DNA of 64,000 nucleotides from Acanthosepion esculentum (GCA_964036315.1 CAXIWW010000817.1:4871501-4935500), one strand, 5' to 3'; counted from the stretch's first letter, positions 1-13,215 are shown. The notes: generated by a model from the sequence alone, not told the origin. Program-made: numbers and translations.

Positions 1-413
1 AGACGACACCCAGCCAGGAGACAATCCCAGAAAGTCCCACGAGGACGACGCCCACCCAGGAGACAGTCCCAGAAAGTCCCAAACAGACGACCCCCACCCA
101 GGAGACAGTCCCAGAAAGTCCCACGCAGAAGACCCCCAGTCCCACAAAGTCCCACGCAGAAGACACCGCATCCAGGAGACTGTCCCAGAAAGACCCACGC
201 AGACGACCCCCAGTCCCAGAAAGTCCCACGCAGACGAGACCCCACCCAGGAAACAGTCCCAGAATGTCCCACGCAGACGACGCCCACCCAGGAGACAGTC
301 CCAGAAAGTCCCAAACAGACGACCCACACCCAGGAGACAGTCCCAGAAAGTCCCACGCAGAAGACCCCCAGTCCTATAAAGTCCCACGCAGACGACCCCC
401 AATCCCAAAAAAT

Positions 414-1092
414 CCCACGCAGACGACACCGCACGGAGGAGACTGTACCAGAAAGACAACCCCCAGTCCCAGAAAGTCCCATGCAGACGACACCCCACCC
501 AGGAGACAGTCCTAGATATCCCACGCAGACGAGCCCCCACCCAGGAGACAGTCACAGAAAGTCCCACGCAGACGACCCCCAGAGAGGAGAGTGTCCCAGC
601 AAGTCCCACGCAGACGACCCCCAATCCCAGAAAATCCCACGCAGACGAACACCCACCCAGGAGAGAGTCCCAGAAAGTCCCACGCAGACGACACCCCACC
701 CAGGAGACAGTCCCAGAAAGTCCCACGCAGACTACCCCCCACCCAGGAGACAGTCCCAGAAAGTCCCACGCAGACGACACCCAGTCCCTGAAAGTCCCAC
801 GCAGACGACCCCCCACCCAGGAGACAGTCCCAGAATGTCCCACGCAGAAGACCCCCCACCCAGGAGACAGTCCCAGAAAGTCCCACGCAGACGACCCCCC
901 ACCCAGGATACAGTCCCAGAAAGTCACACACAGACGACCCCCACCCAGGTGACAGTCCCAGAAAGTCCCACGCAGACGACCCCCACCCAGGTGACAGTCC
1001 CAGAAAGTCCCACGCAGACGACAGCCAGTCCCTGAAAGTCCCACGCAGACGACCCCCCACGCAGGAGACATTCCCAGAAAGTCCCACGCAGA
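414..1092 (+). repeat. Duplicated block in satellite A, copy 1 (partner 2051-2739)
   Basis: The order of variant units matches 2051-2739 at an offset of 1647 bp (1637 bp before a 10-bp indel). Shared private variants include cgcacggaggagactgtacc and ccagagaggagagtgtccc. The right end is at 1092/2739, where the sequences diverge inside the core motif. Confidence 0.85.
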
Positions 1093-1363
1093 CGACCCCC
1101 AGTCCCAGAAAGTCCCACGCAGAAGACCACCACCCAGGTGACAGTCCAAGAAAGTCCCACGCAGACGACACCCAATCCCTGAAAGTCCCACGCAGACGAC
1201 CCCCCCACGCAAGAGACAGTCCCAGAAAGTCCCACGCAAAAGACCCCCAGTCCCAGAAAGTCCCATGCAGACGACCCCCCACCCAGGAGACAGTCCTTGA
1301 TATCCCACGCAGACGACCCCAACCCAGGAGACAGTCCCAGAAATTCCCACGCAGACGACCCCC

Positions 1364-1781
1364 AGTCCAAGAAAGTCCCACGCAGACAACCCCCAGACAG
1401 GAGACAGTCCCAGAAAGTCCCACGCAGACGACCCCCCACCCAGGAGAGAGTCCAAAAAATACCCACGCAGACGACCCCTAGTCCCAGAAAGACCCACGCA
1501 GACGATCCCAGTCCCAGAAAGTCCCACGCAGACGACCCCCAGTCCTAGGAAGTCCCACGCAGACGACCCCCCACCCAGGACACAGTCCCAGAAAGTCCCA
1601 CGCAGAAGACCCCCAGTCCCAGAAAGTCCTACGCAGACGACCACCACCCAGGAGACAGTCCAAGAAAGTCCCACGCAGACGACACCCAATCCCTGAAAGT
1701 CCCACGCAGACGACCCCCCCACGCAGGAGACAGTCCCAGAAAGTCCCACGCAAAAGACCCCCAGTCCCAGAAAGTCCCATG
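1364..1781 (+). repeat. Duplicated block in satellite A, copy 1 (partner 3556-3973)
   Basis: The same series of variant units recurs at a constant offset of 2192 bp. Shared private variants include gagagtccaaaaaatacc and cagtcctaggaagtccc. This duplication overlaps the span of the 1647-bp one, so at least two rearrangement events are layered in the first 4 kb. Confidence 0.8.
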
Positions 1782-2050
1782 CAGACCACCCCCCACCCAG
1801 GAGACAGTCCTTGATATCCCACGCAGACGACCCCAACCCAGGAGACAGTCCCAGAAAGTACCACGCAGACGACCCCCCACCCAGGAGACAGTCCCAGAAA
1901 GTCCCACGCAGACGACCCCCAGTCCCAGAAATCCCACGCAGACGAACAGCCACCCAGGAGACAGTCCCAGAAAGTCCCACGCAGACGACCCCCCCACCCA
2001 GGAGACAGTCCCAAAAAGTCCCACGCAGACGACCTCCAATCCCAGTATGT

Positions 2051-2739
2051 CCCACGCAGACGACACCGCACGGAGGAGACTGTACCAGAAAGACCCATGC
2101 AGACAACCCCCAGTCCCAGAAAGTCCCATGCAGACGACACCCCACCCAGGAGACAGTCCTAGATATCCCACGCAGACGAGCCCCCACCCAGGAGACAGTC
2201 ACAGAAAGTCCCACGCAGACGACCCCCAGAGAGGAGAGTGTCCCAGCAAGTCCCACGCAGACGACCCCCAATCCCAGAAAATCCCACGCAGACGAACACC
2301 CACCCAGGAGAGAGTCCCAGAAAGTCCCACGCAGACGACACCCCACCCAGGAGACAGTCCCAGAAAGTCCCACGCAGACTACCCCCCACCCAGGAGACAG
2401 TCCCAGAAAGTCCCACGCAGACGACACCCAGTCCCTGAAAGTCCCACGCAGACGACCCCCCACCCAGGAGACAGTCCCAGAATGTCCCACGCAGAAGACC
2501 CCCCACCCAGGAGACAGTCCCAGAAAGTCCCACGCAGACGACCCCCCACCCAGGATACAGTCCCAGAAAGTCACACACAGACGACCCCCACCCAGGTGAC
2601 AGTCCCAGAAAGTCCCACGCAGACGACCCCCACCCAGGTGACAGTCCCAGAAAGTCCCACGCAGACGACAGCCAGTCCCTGAAAGTCCCACGCAGACGAC
2701 CCCCCACGCAGGAGACATTCCCAGAAAGTCCCACGCAGA
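2051..2739 (+). repeat. Duplicated block in satellite A, copy 2 (partner 414-1092)
   Basis: This is the second copy of the block described at 414-1092. It carries 10 bp (cccatgcaga) that copy 1 lacks, consistent with small replication or recombination slippage after duplication. Confidence 0.85.
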
Positions 2740-3555
2740 AGACCCCTCACCCAGGAGAATCCAAGAAAGACCCACGCAGACGACCCCCAGTCACAGAAAG
2801 TCCCATGCAGACGACCCCCCACCCAGGAGACTGTCCCAGATATCCCACGCAGACAACCTTCCACCCAGGAGACAGTCCAAGAAAGTCCCACGCAGACGAC
2901 CCCCAGTCCCAGAAAGTCCCACGCAGAAGACCACCACCCAGGTGACAGTCCAAGAAAGTACCACGCAGACGACACCCAGTCCCTGAAAGTCCCACGCAGA
3001 CGACCCCCCACGCAGGAGACAGTCCCATAAAGTCCCACGCAAAAGTCCCCCAGTCCCAGAAAGTCCCATGCAGACGAACCCCCACCCAGGAGACAGTCCC
3101 TGATATCCAACGCAGACGACCCCAACCCAGGAGACAGTCCCAGAAAGTCCCACGCAGACGAGCCCCCACCCAGGAGACAGACCCAGAAAGTCCCACGCAG
3201 ACGACTCCCAGTCCAAGAAAGTCCCACGCAGACAACACCCAGTCCCACAAAATCCCACGCAGACGACACCGCACCAGAAAGTCCCATGCAGACGACACCC
3301 CACCCAGGACACACTCCTAGATATCACACGCAGACGACTCCACACCCAGGAGCAAGACAGGAGAGTGTCCCAGCAAGTCCCACGCAGACGAACACCCACC
3401 CAGGAGACAGTCCGAGAAAGTCCCACGCAGACGACCCCCCACCCAGGACACAGTCCCAGAAAGTCCCACGCAGACGACCCCCAGTCCCAGAAAGTCCTAC
3501 GCAGACGACCACCACCCAGGAGACAGTCCAAGAAAGTCCCACGCAGACGACACCC

Positions 3556-3973
3556 AGTCCAAGAAAGTCCCACGCAGACAACCCCCAGACAGGAGACAGT
3601 CCCAGAAAGTCCCACGCAGACGACCCCCCACCCAGGAGAGAGTCCAAAAAATACCCACGCAGACGACCCCTAGTCCCAGAAAGACCCACGCAGACGATCC
3701 CAGTCCCAGAAAGTCCCACGCAGACGACCCCCAGTCCTAGGAAGTCCCACGCAGACGACCCCCCACCCAGGACACAGTCCCAGAAAGTCCCACGCAGAAG
3801 ACCCCCAGTCCCAGAAAGTCCTACGCAGACGACCACCACCCAGGAGACAGTCCAAGAAAGTCCCACGCAGACGACACCCAATCCCTGAAAGTCCCACGCA
3901 GACGACCCCCCCACGCAGGAGACAGTCCCAGAAAGTCCCACGCAAAAGACCCCCAGTCCCAGAAAGTCCCATG
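3556..3973 (+). repeat. Duplicated block in satellite A, copy 2 (partner 1364-1781)
   Basis: This is the second copy, 2192 bp downstream. It diverges from copy 1 right after agtcccatg, which lies inside a core unit, so the breakpoint is in repeat homology. Confidence 0.8.
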
Positions 3974-6849
3974 AAAAAGACCCCCAACTCAGGAGACCGT
4001 CCCAGATATCCCACGCAGACGACCCACCACCCAGGAGACAGTCCCAGAAAGACCAACGCAGACGACCCCCAGTGCCAGAAAGTCGATGCAGGCGACCCCC
4101 AGTCCAAGGAAAACCCGTGCAGACGACCCCCAGCCAGGAGACAATCCCAGAAAGTCTCACGCAAAAGACCCCCACCAAGGAGACAGTCCCAGGAAGTCAC
4201 AAAAAGACGACCCCCACTCAGGAGACAGTCCCAGAAAGTCCCACGGAGACGACCCCCAGTCCCAGAAAATCCCACGCAGACGACACCGCACCCAGGAGAC
4301 TGTCCCAGAAAGACCCACGCAGACGACCCCCAGTCACAGAAAGTCCCACGCAGACGAGTCCACACCCAGGAAACAGTCCAAGAATGTCCCACGAAGACGA
4401 GCCCCCACCCAGGAGAGAATCCCAGAATGACCCACGCAGACGACCCCCAGTCCCATAAAGTCCCACGCAGACGACCCCCAATCCCACAAAATCCCACGCA
4501 GACGACACCGCACGCAGGAGACTGTACCAGAAACACCCATGCAGACAACCCCAGTCCCAGAAAGTCCCACGCAGACGACCCCCCACCCAGGAGACAGTCC
4601 CAGAAAGTCCCACGCATATGACCCCCAAACAGGAGAGTGTCCCAGCAAGTCCCACGCAGACGGCCCCCAATCCCAGAAAATCCCACGCAGACGAACACCC
4701 ACCCAGGAGACAGTCCCAGAAAGTCCCACGCAGACGACGCCCCACCCAGGAGACAGTCCCGGAAAGTCCGACGCAGACGACCCCCAGTCCCAGAAAGTCC
4801 CACGCAGACGACCCCCAGTCCTAGGAAGTCCCATGCAGACAACCTTCCACCCAGGAGACAGTCCAAGAAAGTCCCACTCAGACGACCCCCACCCAGGAGA
4901 CAGTCCCAGAAAGTCCCACGCAGACGACCACACACCCAGGAGACAGTCCCAGAAAGTCCGACGCAGACGACCCCCAGTCCCAGAAAGTCCCACGCAGACG
5001 ACACCAGTCCTAGGAAGTCCCATGCAGACGACCCCAGTCAGGAGACAATCACAGAAAGTCCCACGCAGACGACCCCCACCCAGGAGACAGTCCCAGAAAG
5101 TCCCAAACAGACGACACCCACCCAGGAGACACTCCCAGAAAGTCCCACGCAGAAGATCCCCAGTCCAAGAAAGTCCCACGCAGATGTCCTTCAGTCCCAG
5201 AAAGTCCCACGCAGACGACCACCACCCAGGAGACAGTCCCAGAAAGTCCCACGCAGACGACAACCAGTCCCTGAAAGTCCCACGCAGACGACACCCCACG
5301 CAGGAGACAGTCCCAGAAAGTCCCACGCAAAAGACCCAAAGTCCCAGAAAGTCCCATGAAGACGACCCCCCACCCAGGAGACAGTCCTAGATATCCCACG
5401 CAGACGACCCCCACCCAGGAGACAGTCCCAGAAAGTCCCACGCTGACGACCCCCAGTCCAAGAAAGTCCCAGGCGGACGAACCCCAGACAGGAGACAGTC
5501 CCAGAAAATCCCACGCAGACGACCCCCACCCTGGCGACAGTCCCAGAAAGTCCCACGCAGACGACCCCCCACCCAGGAGTCAGTACCAGAAAGACCCACG
5601 CAGACGACCCCCTGTCTCAGAAAGGCCCACGCAGACGACTCCCCACCCAGGAGACAGTCCCAGAAAGTCCCACGCAGACGACACCCAGTCCCAGAAAGTG
5701 CCACGCAGACGAACCCCACCCAGGAGACTGACCCAGAAACTCCCACGCAGACGACACCCAGTCCCTGAAAGTCCCAAACAGACGACCCCCCCACGCAGGA
5801 GACAGTCCCAGAAAGTCCCACGCAGAATAATCCCCAACCAGGAGACAGTCCCAGAAAGACCCACGCAGACGACCCCAGTCCCAGAAAGTACCACGCAGAC
5901 GACCCCCAGTCCTAGGATGTCCCATGTAGACGACCCCCACCCAGGAGACAGTCCCAGAAAGTCCCACGCAGACGACCCCAACCCAGGAGACTGTCTCAGT
6001 AAGTCCCAAACAGACGACCCCCCACCCAGGAGACAGTCGCAGAAGTCCCACGCAGACGACCCCCCACCCAGGAGACAGTCCCAGAAAGTCCCACTCAGAC
6101 GACCCCCCCACCCAGGAGACTGTCTCAGAAAGTCCCAAACAGACGACCCCCCACCCAGGAGACAGTCCCAGAAACTCCCACGCAGACGACACCCAGTCTC
6201 AGAAAGTCCCAGGCAGACGACTCCCCACCCAGGAGACAGTCCCAGAAAGTCCCACGCAGACGACCCCCCCACCCAGGAGAGAGTCCAAAAGAGACCCACG
6301 CAGACGACCCCTGAGTCCCAGAAAGTCCCATACAGACGACCCCCCACCCAGGAGTCAGTCACAGAAAGTAACACGCAGACGACCCCCAGTCCCAGAAAGT
6401 CCCACGCAGACGACCACCAGTCCCACAAAGTCCTACGCAGACGACCCCCCACCCAGGAGACAGTCCTAGAAAATCCAACGCAGACGACCCCCCATCCATG
6501 TGACAGTCCAAGAAAGTCCCACGGAGACGACCCACAGTCCCAGAATGTCCCACGCAGACGCCCCCCACCAAATAGACAGTACCAGAAATTCCCACGCAGA
6601 CGACCGCTAGTCCCAGAAAGACCCACGCAGACGACCCCCCAAACAGGAGACAGTCCCAGAAAGTCCCACGATGACGACCCATAGTCCCAGAAAGTCCCAC
6701 GCAGACGACCCCCAACCCATGAGACAGTCCCAGAAAGTCCCACGGAGAAGACCCACAGTCCAAGAAAGTCCCAAGAAGACGAACTCCAGTCCCAGGAAGT
6801 CCCACGCAGAAGACCCCCTGTCCCAGAAAGTCCTACGCAGACGACCCCA

Positions 6850-7395
6850 AGTCCCAGAAAATCCCACGCAGAGGACCCTCCACCCAGGAGACAGTCCCAG
6901 AAAGTCCCACGCAGACGGCCTCCCACCCAAGAGTCAGTACCAGAAAGACCCACGCAGACGACCCCCTGTCTCAGAAAGTCCCACGCAGACGACTCCCCAC
7001 CCAGGAGACAGACCCAGATAGTCCCACGCAGACAACCCCCCCACCCAGGAGAGAGTCCAAAAAAGACCCACGCAGACGACCGCGAGACCCAGAAAGTCCC
7101 ATACAGACGACCCCCCACCCAGGAGACAGTCCCAGAAAGTAAGACGCAGAAGACCCCCAGTCCCAGAAAGTCCCACGCAGACGACCACCAGTCCCACAAA
7201 GTCCTACGCAGACGACCCCCCACCCAGGAGACAGTCCCAGAAAGTCCCACGCAGACGACCCCCCACCCATGAGACAGTCCCAGAAAGTCCCACGCAGACG
7301 CACCACAGTCCCAGAAAGTCCCACGCAGACGCCCCCCACCAAGGAGACAAACCCAGAAATTCCCACGCAGACGACCCCTAGTCCCAGAAAGTCCA
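6850..7395 (+). repeat. Duplicated block in satellite A, copy 1 (partner 9082-9626)
   Basis: The variant order is shared with 9082-9626 at an offset of 2231-2232 bp. Marker variants include cagaggaccctccaccc, accccctgtctcagaaag and gacgaccgcgag. A partial third copy of the left part starts near 7428. Confidence 0.75.
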
Positions 7396-9081
7396 ACGCA
7401 GACGACTCCCAGTCCCAGAAAATCCCACGCAGAGGACCCTCCACCCAGGAGACAGTCCCAGAAAGTCCCACGCAGACGGCCCCCCACCCAGGAGTCAGTA
7501 CCAGAAAGACCCACGCAGACGACCCCCTGTCTCAGAAATTCCCACGCAGACGACTCCCCACCCAGGAGACAGTCCCAGATAGACCCACGCAGAAGACCCC
7601 CCACCCAGGAGACAGTCCCAGAAAGACCCACGCAGACGACCCCAGTCCCAGAAAGTCCCACGCAGACGACCCCCAGTCCTAGGAAGTCCCATGTAGACGA
7701 CCCCCACCCAGGAGACAGTCCCAGAAAGTCCCACGCAGACGACCCCCACCCAGGAGACTGTCTCAGAAAGTCCCAAACAGACGACCCCCCACCCAGGAAA
7801 CAGTCCCAGAAGTCCCACGCAGACGACACCCACCCAAAAGACAGTCCCAGAAAGTCCCACGCAGACGACCCCCCACCCAGGAGACAGTCCCCGAAAGTCC
7901 CACGCAGACGAGCCCAGTCCCAGAAAGTCCCACGCAGACGACACCCACCCAGGAGACAGTCCCAGAAAGTCCCACGCAGACGACACCTTGTCTCAGAAAG
8001 TCCCACGCAGACGACTCCCCACCCAGGAGACCGTCCCAGAAAGTCCCACGCAGACGACCCCCCAACCAGGAGAGAGTCCAAAAGAGACCCACGGAGACGA
8101 CCCCTGAGTCCCAGAAAGTCCCATACAGACGACCCCCCACCCAGGAGTCAGTCACAGAAAGTAACACGCAGACGACCCCCAGTCCCAGAAACTCCCACGC
8201 AGACGACACCCAGTCCCTGAAAGTCCCAAGCAGACGACCCCCAGTCCCAGGAAGTCCCATGCGGACGACCCCCAACCCAGGAGACAGTCCCAGAAAGTCC
8301 CACGCAGACGACCCCCACCCAGGAGACAGTCTCAGAAAGTCCCAAACAGACGACCCCCCACCCAGGAGACAGTCCCAGAAGTCCCAGGCAGACGACACCC
8401 CACCCAAGAGACAGTCCCAGAAAGTCCCACGCAGATGACTCCCCAACCAGGAGACAGTCCCTGAAAGACCCACGCAGACGACCCCAGTCCCAGAAAGTCC
8501 CACGCAGACGACCCCCAGTCCTAGGAAGTCCCATGCAGACGACCCCCACCCAGGAGACAGTCCCAGAAAGTCCCACGCAGATGACCCCCACCCAGGAGAC
8601 AGTCCCAGAAGTCCCACGCAGACGACACCCCACCCAGGAGACAGTCCCAGAAAGTCCCACGCAGACGACCCCCACCCAGGAGACAGTCCCAGAAACTCCC
8701 ACGCAGACGACACCCAGTCTCAGAAAGTCCCAGGCAGACGACTCCCCACCCAGGAGACAGTGCCAGAAAGTCCCACGCAGACGACCCCCCACCCAGGAGA
8801 GAGGCCAAAAAAGACCGACGCAGACGACCCTGAGTCCCAGAAAGTCCCATACAGACGACCCGAAACCCATGAGACAGTCCCAGAAAGTCCCACGGAGACG
8901 CCCCCCACCAAGGAGACAGTCCCAGAAAGTCCCACGCAGACGACCCACCACCAAGAAGACAGTCCCAGAAAGTCCCACTCAGACAACCCCCAGTCCCAGA
9001 AAGTCCCACGAAGACGAACCCCAGTCCCAGGAAGTCCCACGCAGAACCCCTGTCCCAGAAAGTCCCACGCAGACGACCCCC

Positions 9082-9626
9082 AGTCTCAGAAAATCCCACG
9101 CAGAGGACCCTCCACCCAGGAGACAGTCCCAGAAAGTCCCACGCAGACGGCCCCCCACCCAGGAGTCAGTACTAGAAAGACCCACGCAGACGACCCCCTG
9201 TCTCAGAAAGTCCCACGCAGACGACTCCCCACCGAGGAGACAGTCCCAGATAGTCCCACGCAGACGAACTCCCACCCAGGAGAGAGTCCAAATAAGACCC
9301 ACGCAGACGACCGCGAGTCCCAGAAAGTCCCATACAGACGCCCCCCCACCCAGGAGACAGTCCCAAAAAGTAACAAGCAGAAGACCCCCAGTCCCAGAAA
9401 GTCCCACGCAGACGACCACCAGTCCCACAAAGTCCTACGCAGACGACCGCCCACCCAGGAGACAGTCCCAGAAAGTCCCACGCAGACGACCCCCCACCCA
9501 TGAGACAGTCCCAGAAAGTCCCACGGAGACGACCTACAGTCCCAGAAAGTCCCACGCAGACGCCCCCCACCAAGGAGACAAACCCAGAAATTCCCACGCA
9601 GACGACCCCTAGTCCAAGAAAGTCCC
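9082..9626 (+). repeat. Duplicated block in satellite A, copy 2 (partner 6850-7395)
   Basis: This is the second copy, with scattered single-base differences from copy 1. The copies are visibly more diverged than the 4392-bp duplication in the other A array, so this event looks older. Confidence 0.75.
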
Positions 9627-9859
9627 ACGCAGACGACTCCCCACCCAGGAGAAAGTCCAAAAAAGATCCATGCAGACGACCCCGAGTCCTAGAAAGTCCC
9701 ATACAGACGACCCCCCACCCAGGAGACAGTCCCAGAAAGTAACACGCAGAGGACCCCCAGTCCCAGAAAGTCCCACGCAGACGACCCCCACCCAGGAGAC
9801 AGTCCCAGAAACTCCCAGGCAGACGACACCCAGTCTCAGAAAGTCCCAGGTAGACGACT

Positions 9860-10244
9860 AGCCAAGAGAAGTCGGCTCGTAGCACCCTGACATTGCTTGT
9901 AAGGCAGTTGTCACAAAAGCGCCAGGAGAATTCGGCTTGTAGCAGCCTGAGATTTCTTGTAAGGCAGTTGCCACAAAAGAGCCTGGAGAAATCGGCTCGT
10001 ACGCGCCTGGGATTGCTTGTAAGGCGATTCGCACAAAAAGCCAGGAGAATTCATATTGCTGCAGCCTGAGAATGCTTGTAAGGCAGATGCCACAAATGAG
10101 CCAGGAGAAATCGGTTCATAGCAGCCTGGGATTGCTTGTAAGGCAATTGGCACAAAAAGTCAGGAGAAGTGGACTAGCGGCAGCCTGAGACTGCTTGTAA
10201 GGCAGCTGTCACAAAAGAGCCAGGATATGTCGATTTGTAGCGGC
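9860..10244 (-). repeat. Satellite B short array, inverted orientation (60-bp monomer)
   Basis: About six and a half 60-bp monomers. On the minus strand they read ttacaagcaatctcaggctg followed by variants of ctcctggctcttttgtg. The monomer variant series resembles 48240-48550 (same orientation) and, inverted, 31560-31925. The left boundary with A lies within tagacgactagccaagag. The right boundary joins the C unit at cggcc/gacaaatc. Confidence 0.92.
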
Positions 10245-10563
10245 CGACAAATCAAATAATTGCACACAATTTGATACCCATTTGAAAATATTTCTTTTAC
10301 TGGAAAAATTTATAAACAAGTGAAATATGACTGATTTCCCAGTTTAGGGACGCATGACAATTTCCGCAAATGAGCTAACACAAGTCCCCATACCTTTGAA
10401 TTTCGACTCGACTCTAATCAAGGTGTCGAAAAAACTTTTGTAATTAAGAATAAGTCAAGATATTCCCGAAAATTGGACAGCAATATTTTGTGGATTCTAT
10501 AAAAAGACAAAAGTAGAAATGGAGTCTTATTGTGCACACTGGAATTCGGACGCTGTAAATTGT
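10245..10563 (+). repeat. Satellite C, single partial unit (319 of about 395 bp)
   Basis: This is one incomplete AT-rich C monomer, beginning at gacaaatcaaataattgc and ending at gctgtaaattgtc. It lacks the last 75 bp or so of the unit seen in the complete arrays. It sits between B and D, the same neighbour order (B-C-D) as at 49146-51050 and, inverted, at 62103-63612. Confidence 0.9.
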
Positions 10564-10619
10564 CTGACGTAGTCTAAAATCTTACATTGGACGCTCAAAT
10601 ATGGACCAGAAACCAACTT

Positions 10620-11004
10620 ACCAGAGGCCATGCTGCATGACGTAGTTTATCTTTTTACATTAGACGCTCAAATATGCACAAGAAACCAAGAGATCAGAAG
10701 CAGGGCTGCTGGACGTAGTGTATCATCTTACACAAGACGCTCAAATATGCACCGGAAGCCAAGAGGTCAGAGTCCATTCTGCTGGACGTAATCTAAAATC
10801 TTACATTAGACGCTAAAATATGGACCGGAAACCAACCGATCAGAGGCCATGCTGCTGGTCGTAGTTTATCTTTTTACATTAGACGCTGAAATATGAACCA
10901 GGAAACAACAGATCAGAATCATGGCTGCTGGACGTAGTGTATCATCTTACACAAGACGATCAAATATCGACCGGAAGCTAACAGGTCAGAGGCCATGCTG
11001 CTGG
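10620..11004 (+). repeat. Duplicated block in satellite D, copy 1 (partner 14995-15379)
   Basis: Shared private variants (tgctgcatgacgtag, agtccattctgctgg, aatatcgaccggaagctaac) recur at an offset of 4375 bp, close to 60 monomers (20 trimers). Confidence 0.8.
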
Positions 11005-11829
11005 ACGTAGTCTAAAATCTTACATTAGACGCTCAAATATGGACCGGAAAACAACAGATCAGAGGCCATGCTGATGGACAAAGTTTATCTTTTTACATTA
11101 GACGCTTAAATATGCACCAGAAACCAAGAGATCAGAATCATGACTGCTGGACGTAGTGTATCATCTTACACAAGACGCTCAAATATGGACCGGAAGCTAA
11201 AAGGTGAGAGGCCATGCTGCTGGACGTAGTCTAAAATCTTACATTAGACGCTCAAATATGGACCGGAATCAAACAGATCTGAGGCCATGCTGCTAGACGT
11301 AATTTAGCTTTTTACATTAGACGCTCAAATATGCACCAGAAACCAAGAGATCAGAAACAGGGCTGCTGGACGTAGTGTATCATCTTACACAAGACGCTCA
11401 AATATGGGGCGGAAGCCAACAGGTCAGAGGCCATGTGGCTTGACGTAGTTTATCTTTTTAAATTAGACGCTCAAATATGCACCAGAAAGCAAGAGATCAG
11501 AAACAGGGCTGCTGGACGTAGTGTATCATCTTACACAAGACGCTCAAATATGGACCTGAAGCCAACAGGTCAGAGGCCATGCTGCTGGACGTAGTCTAAA
11601 ATCTTACATGACACGCTCAAATATGGACCGGAAACCAACAGATCAGAGGCCATGCTGCTGGACGTAGTTTATCTTTTTACATTAGACGCTCAAATATGCA
11701 GCAGAAACCAACAGATCAGAATCATGTCTGCTGGGCGTAGTGTATCATCTTACACAAGACGCTCAAATCTGGACCGGAAGCCAACAGGTCTCAGGCCATG
11801 CTGCTGGACGAAGTCTAATATCTTACATT

Positions 11830-12240
11830 AGACGCACAAATATTGACGGGAAACCAACAGATCAGATGCCATGCTGCTGGACGTAGTTTATCTATTTACA
11901 TTAGACGCTGATATATGTACAGAAACGAACAGATCAGAATCATGTCTGCTGGACGTAGTGTATCATTTTACACAATATGCTCAAATATGGACGGGAAGCC
12001 AACATGTCAGAGGCCATGCTGCTGCATGTATTCTAAAATCTTACATTCGATTCTCAAATATGGACCGGAAACCAACAGATCAGAGGCCATGCTGCTGGTC
12101 GTAGTTTATCTTTTTACATTAGACGCTAAAATATGCACCAGAATCCAACAGATCAGAATCATGGCAGCTGGACGTAGTGTATAATCTTACACAAGACGCT
12201 AAAATATGCATCAGAAACCAAGAGATCAGAAACAGGGCTG
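11830..12240 (+). repeat. Recurrent variant block in satellite D, copy 1 of 3
   Basis: A distinctive series of D variants (tatgtacagaaacgaacag, cattttacacaatatgc, ctgctgcatgtattctaaa, cattcgatgctc) occurs here, near 13216-13626 and near 14527-14880. Offsets are about 1386 and 1311 bp. The three-fold presence indicates repeated unequal exchange in this part of the array. Confidence 0.75.
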
Positions 12241-13215
12241 CTGGATGTAGTGTATCATCTTACACAAGACGCTCAAATATGGACCGGAAGCCAAACGGAC
12301 AGAGGCCATGCTGCTGGACGTAGTCTAAAATCTTACATTAGACGCTCAAATATGGACCGGAAACCAACAGATCAGAGGCCATGTTGCTGGACGTAGTCTA
12401 TCTTTTTACATTAGACGCTCAAATATGCACCAGAATCCAACAGATCAGAATCATGGCTGCTGGACGTAGTGTATCTTCTTACACAAGACGCTCAAATATG
12501 GAACGGAAGCCAACAGTTCGGAGGCCATGCTGCAGGACGTAGTCTAAAATCTTACATTACACGCTTAAATATGCACCGGAAACCAACAGATCAAAGTCCA
12601 TGCTGCTGGCCGTAGTTTATCTTTTTACATTAGACGCTCAAATATGCACCAGAAAACAACAGATCAGAATCATGGCTGCTGGACGTACAGTATAATCTTA
12701 CACAAGACTCTCGAATATGGACCGGAAGCCAACAGGTCAGAGGCCATGCTGCAGGACGTAGTCAAATATCTTACATCAGACGCTCAAATATGGACCGGAA
12801 ACCAACAGATCAGAAGCCATGCGTCTGGACGTAGTTTATCTTTTTACATTAGACGCTCAAATATGCACAAGAAACCAAGAGATCAGAAACAGGGCTGCTG
12901 GACGTAGTGTATCATCTTACACAAGACGCTGAAATATGGACCGGAAGCCAAGAGGTCAGAGGCCATGCTGCTGGTCGTAGTCTAAAATCTTACATTAGAC
13001 GCTCAAATATGGATCGGAAACCAAACGATCAGAGGCCATGCTGCTGGTCGTAGTTTATCTTTTTACATTAGTTGCTCAAATATGCAGCAGAAACCAACAG
13101 ATCAGAATCATGGCTGCTAGGCGTAGTGTATCATCTTACACAAGACGCTCAAATATGGACCGGAAACTAACTGGTCAGATGTCATGCTGCTGGACGTAGA
13201 CTAAAATCTTACATT

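Larger units (their letters stand above)
1..9859 (+). repeat. Satellite A array 1 (42/31-bp GC-rich minisatellite-like repeat)
   Basis: Continuous tandem array. The 42-bp unit is cccacgcagacgaccccc, then the 11-bp cassette acccaggagac, then agtcccagaaagt. The 31-bp unit lacks the cassette. A 43-bp form carries one extra C in the C-run. Long and short units are intermixed in irregular but locally repeated orders, so higher-order blocks exist. The plus strand is rich in C and A and very poor in T (2 T in the 42-bp consensus). The array begins before base 1 and ends sharply at the B array. Long open frames on both strands, up to 833 codons at 5580-8081 (-), are by-products of stop-free units. 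I do not recognise the family. Confidence 0.95.

Noticed and set aside
5580..8081. 833-codon open frame on the minus strand, and similar frames such as 44978-47029 (+) and 44673-46628 (-), read as a repetitive structural protein
   Set aside because: The satellite A unit is stop-free in all six frames, long frames overlap on both strands, and units of 31 and 43 bp shift frame. There is no consistent start context, non-repeat terminus or conserved domain.
9860..10244. tRNA or other small RNA gene in the B segment between A and C
   Set aside because: No cloverleaf, A/B box pair or terminator-like T-run is apparent. The segment is six to seven B monomers.
10530..10563. CENP-B box-like site in satellite C (ggaattcggacgctg)
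   Set aside because: It shares only the TTCG core. The downstream A and CGGG positions required by the known box are absent. I found no match in B or D monomers either.
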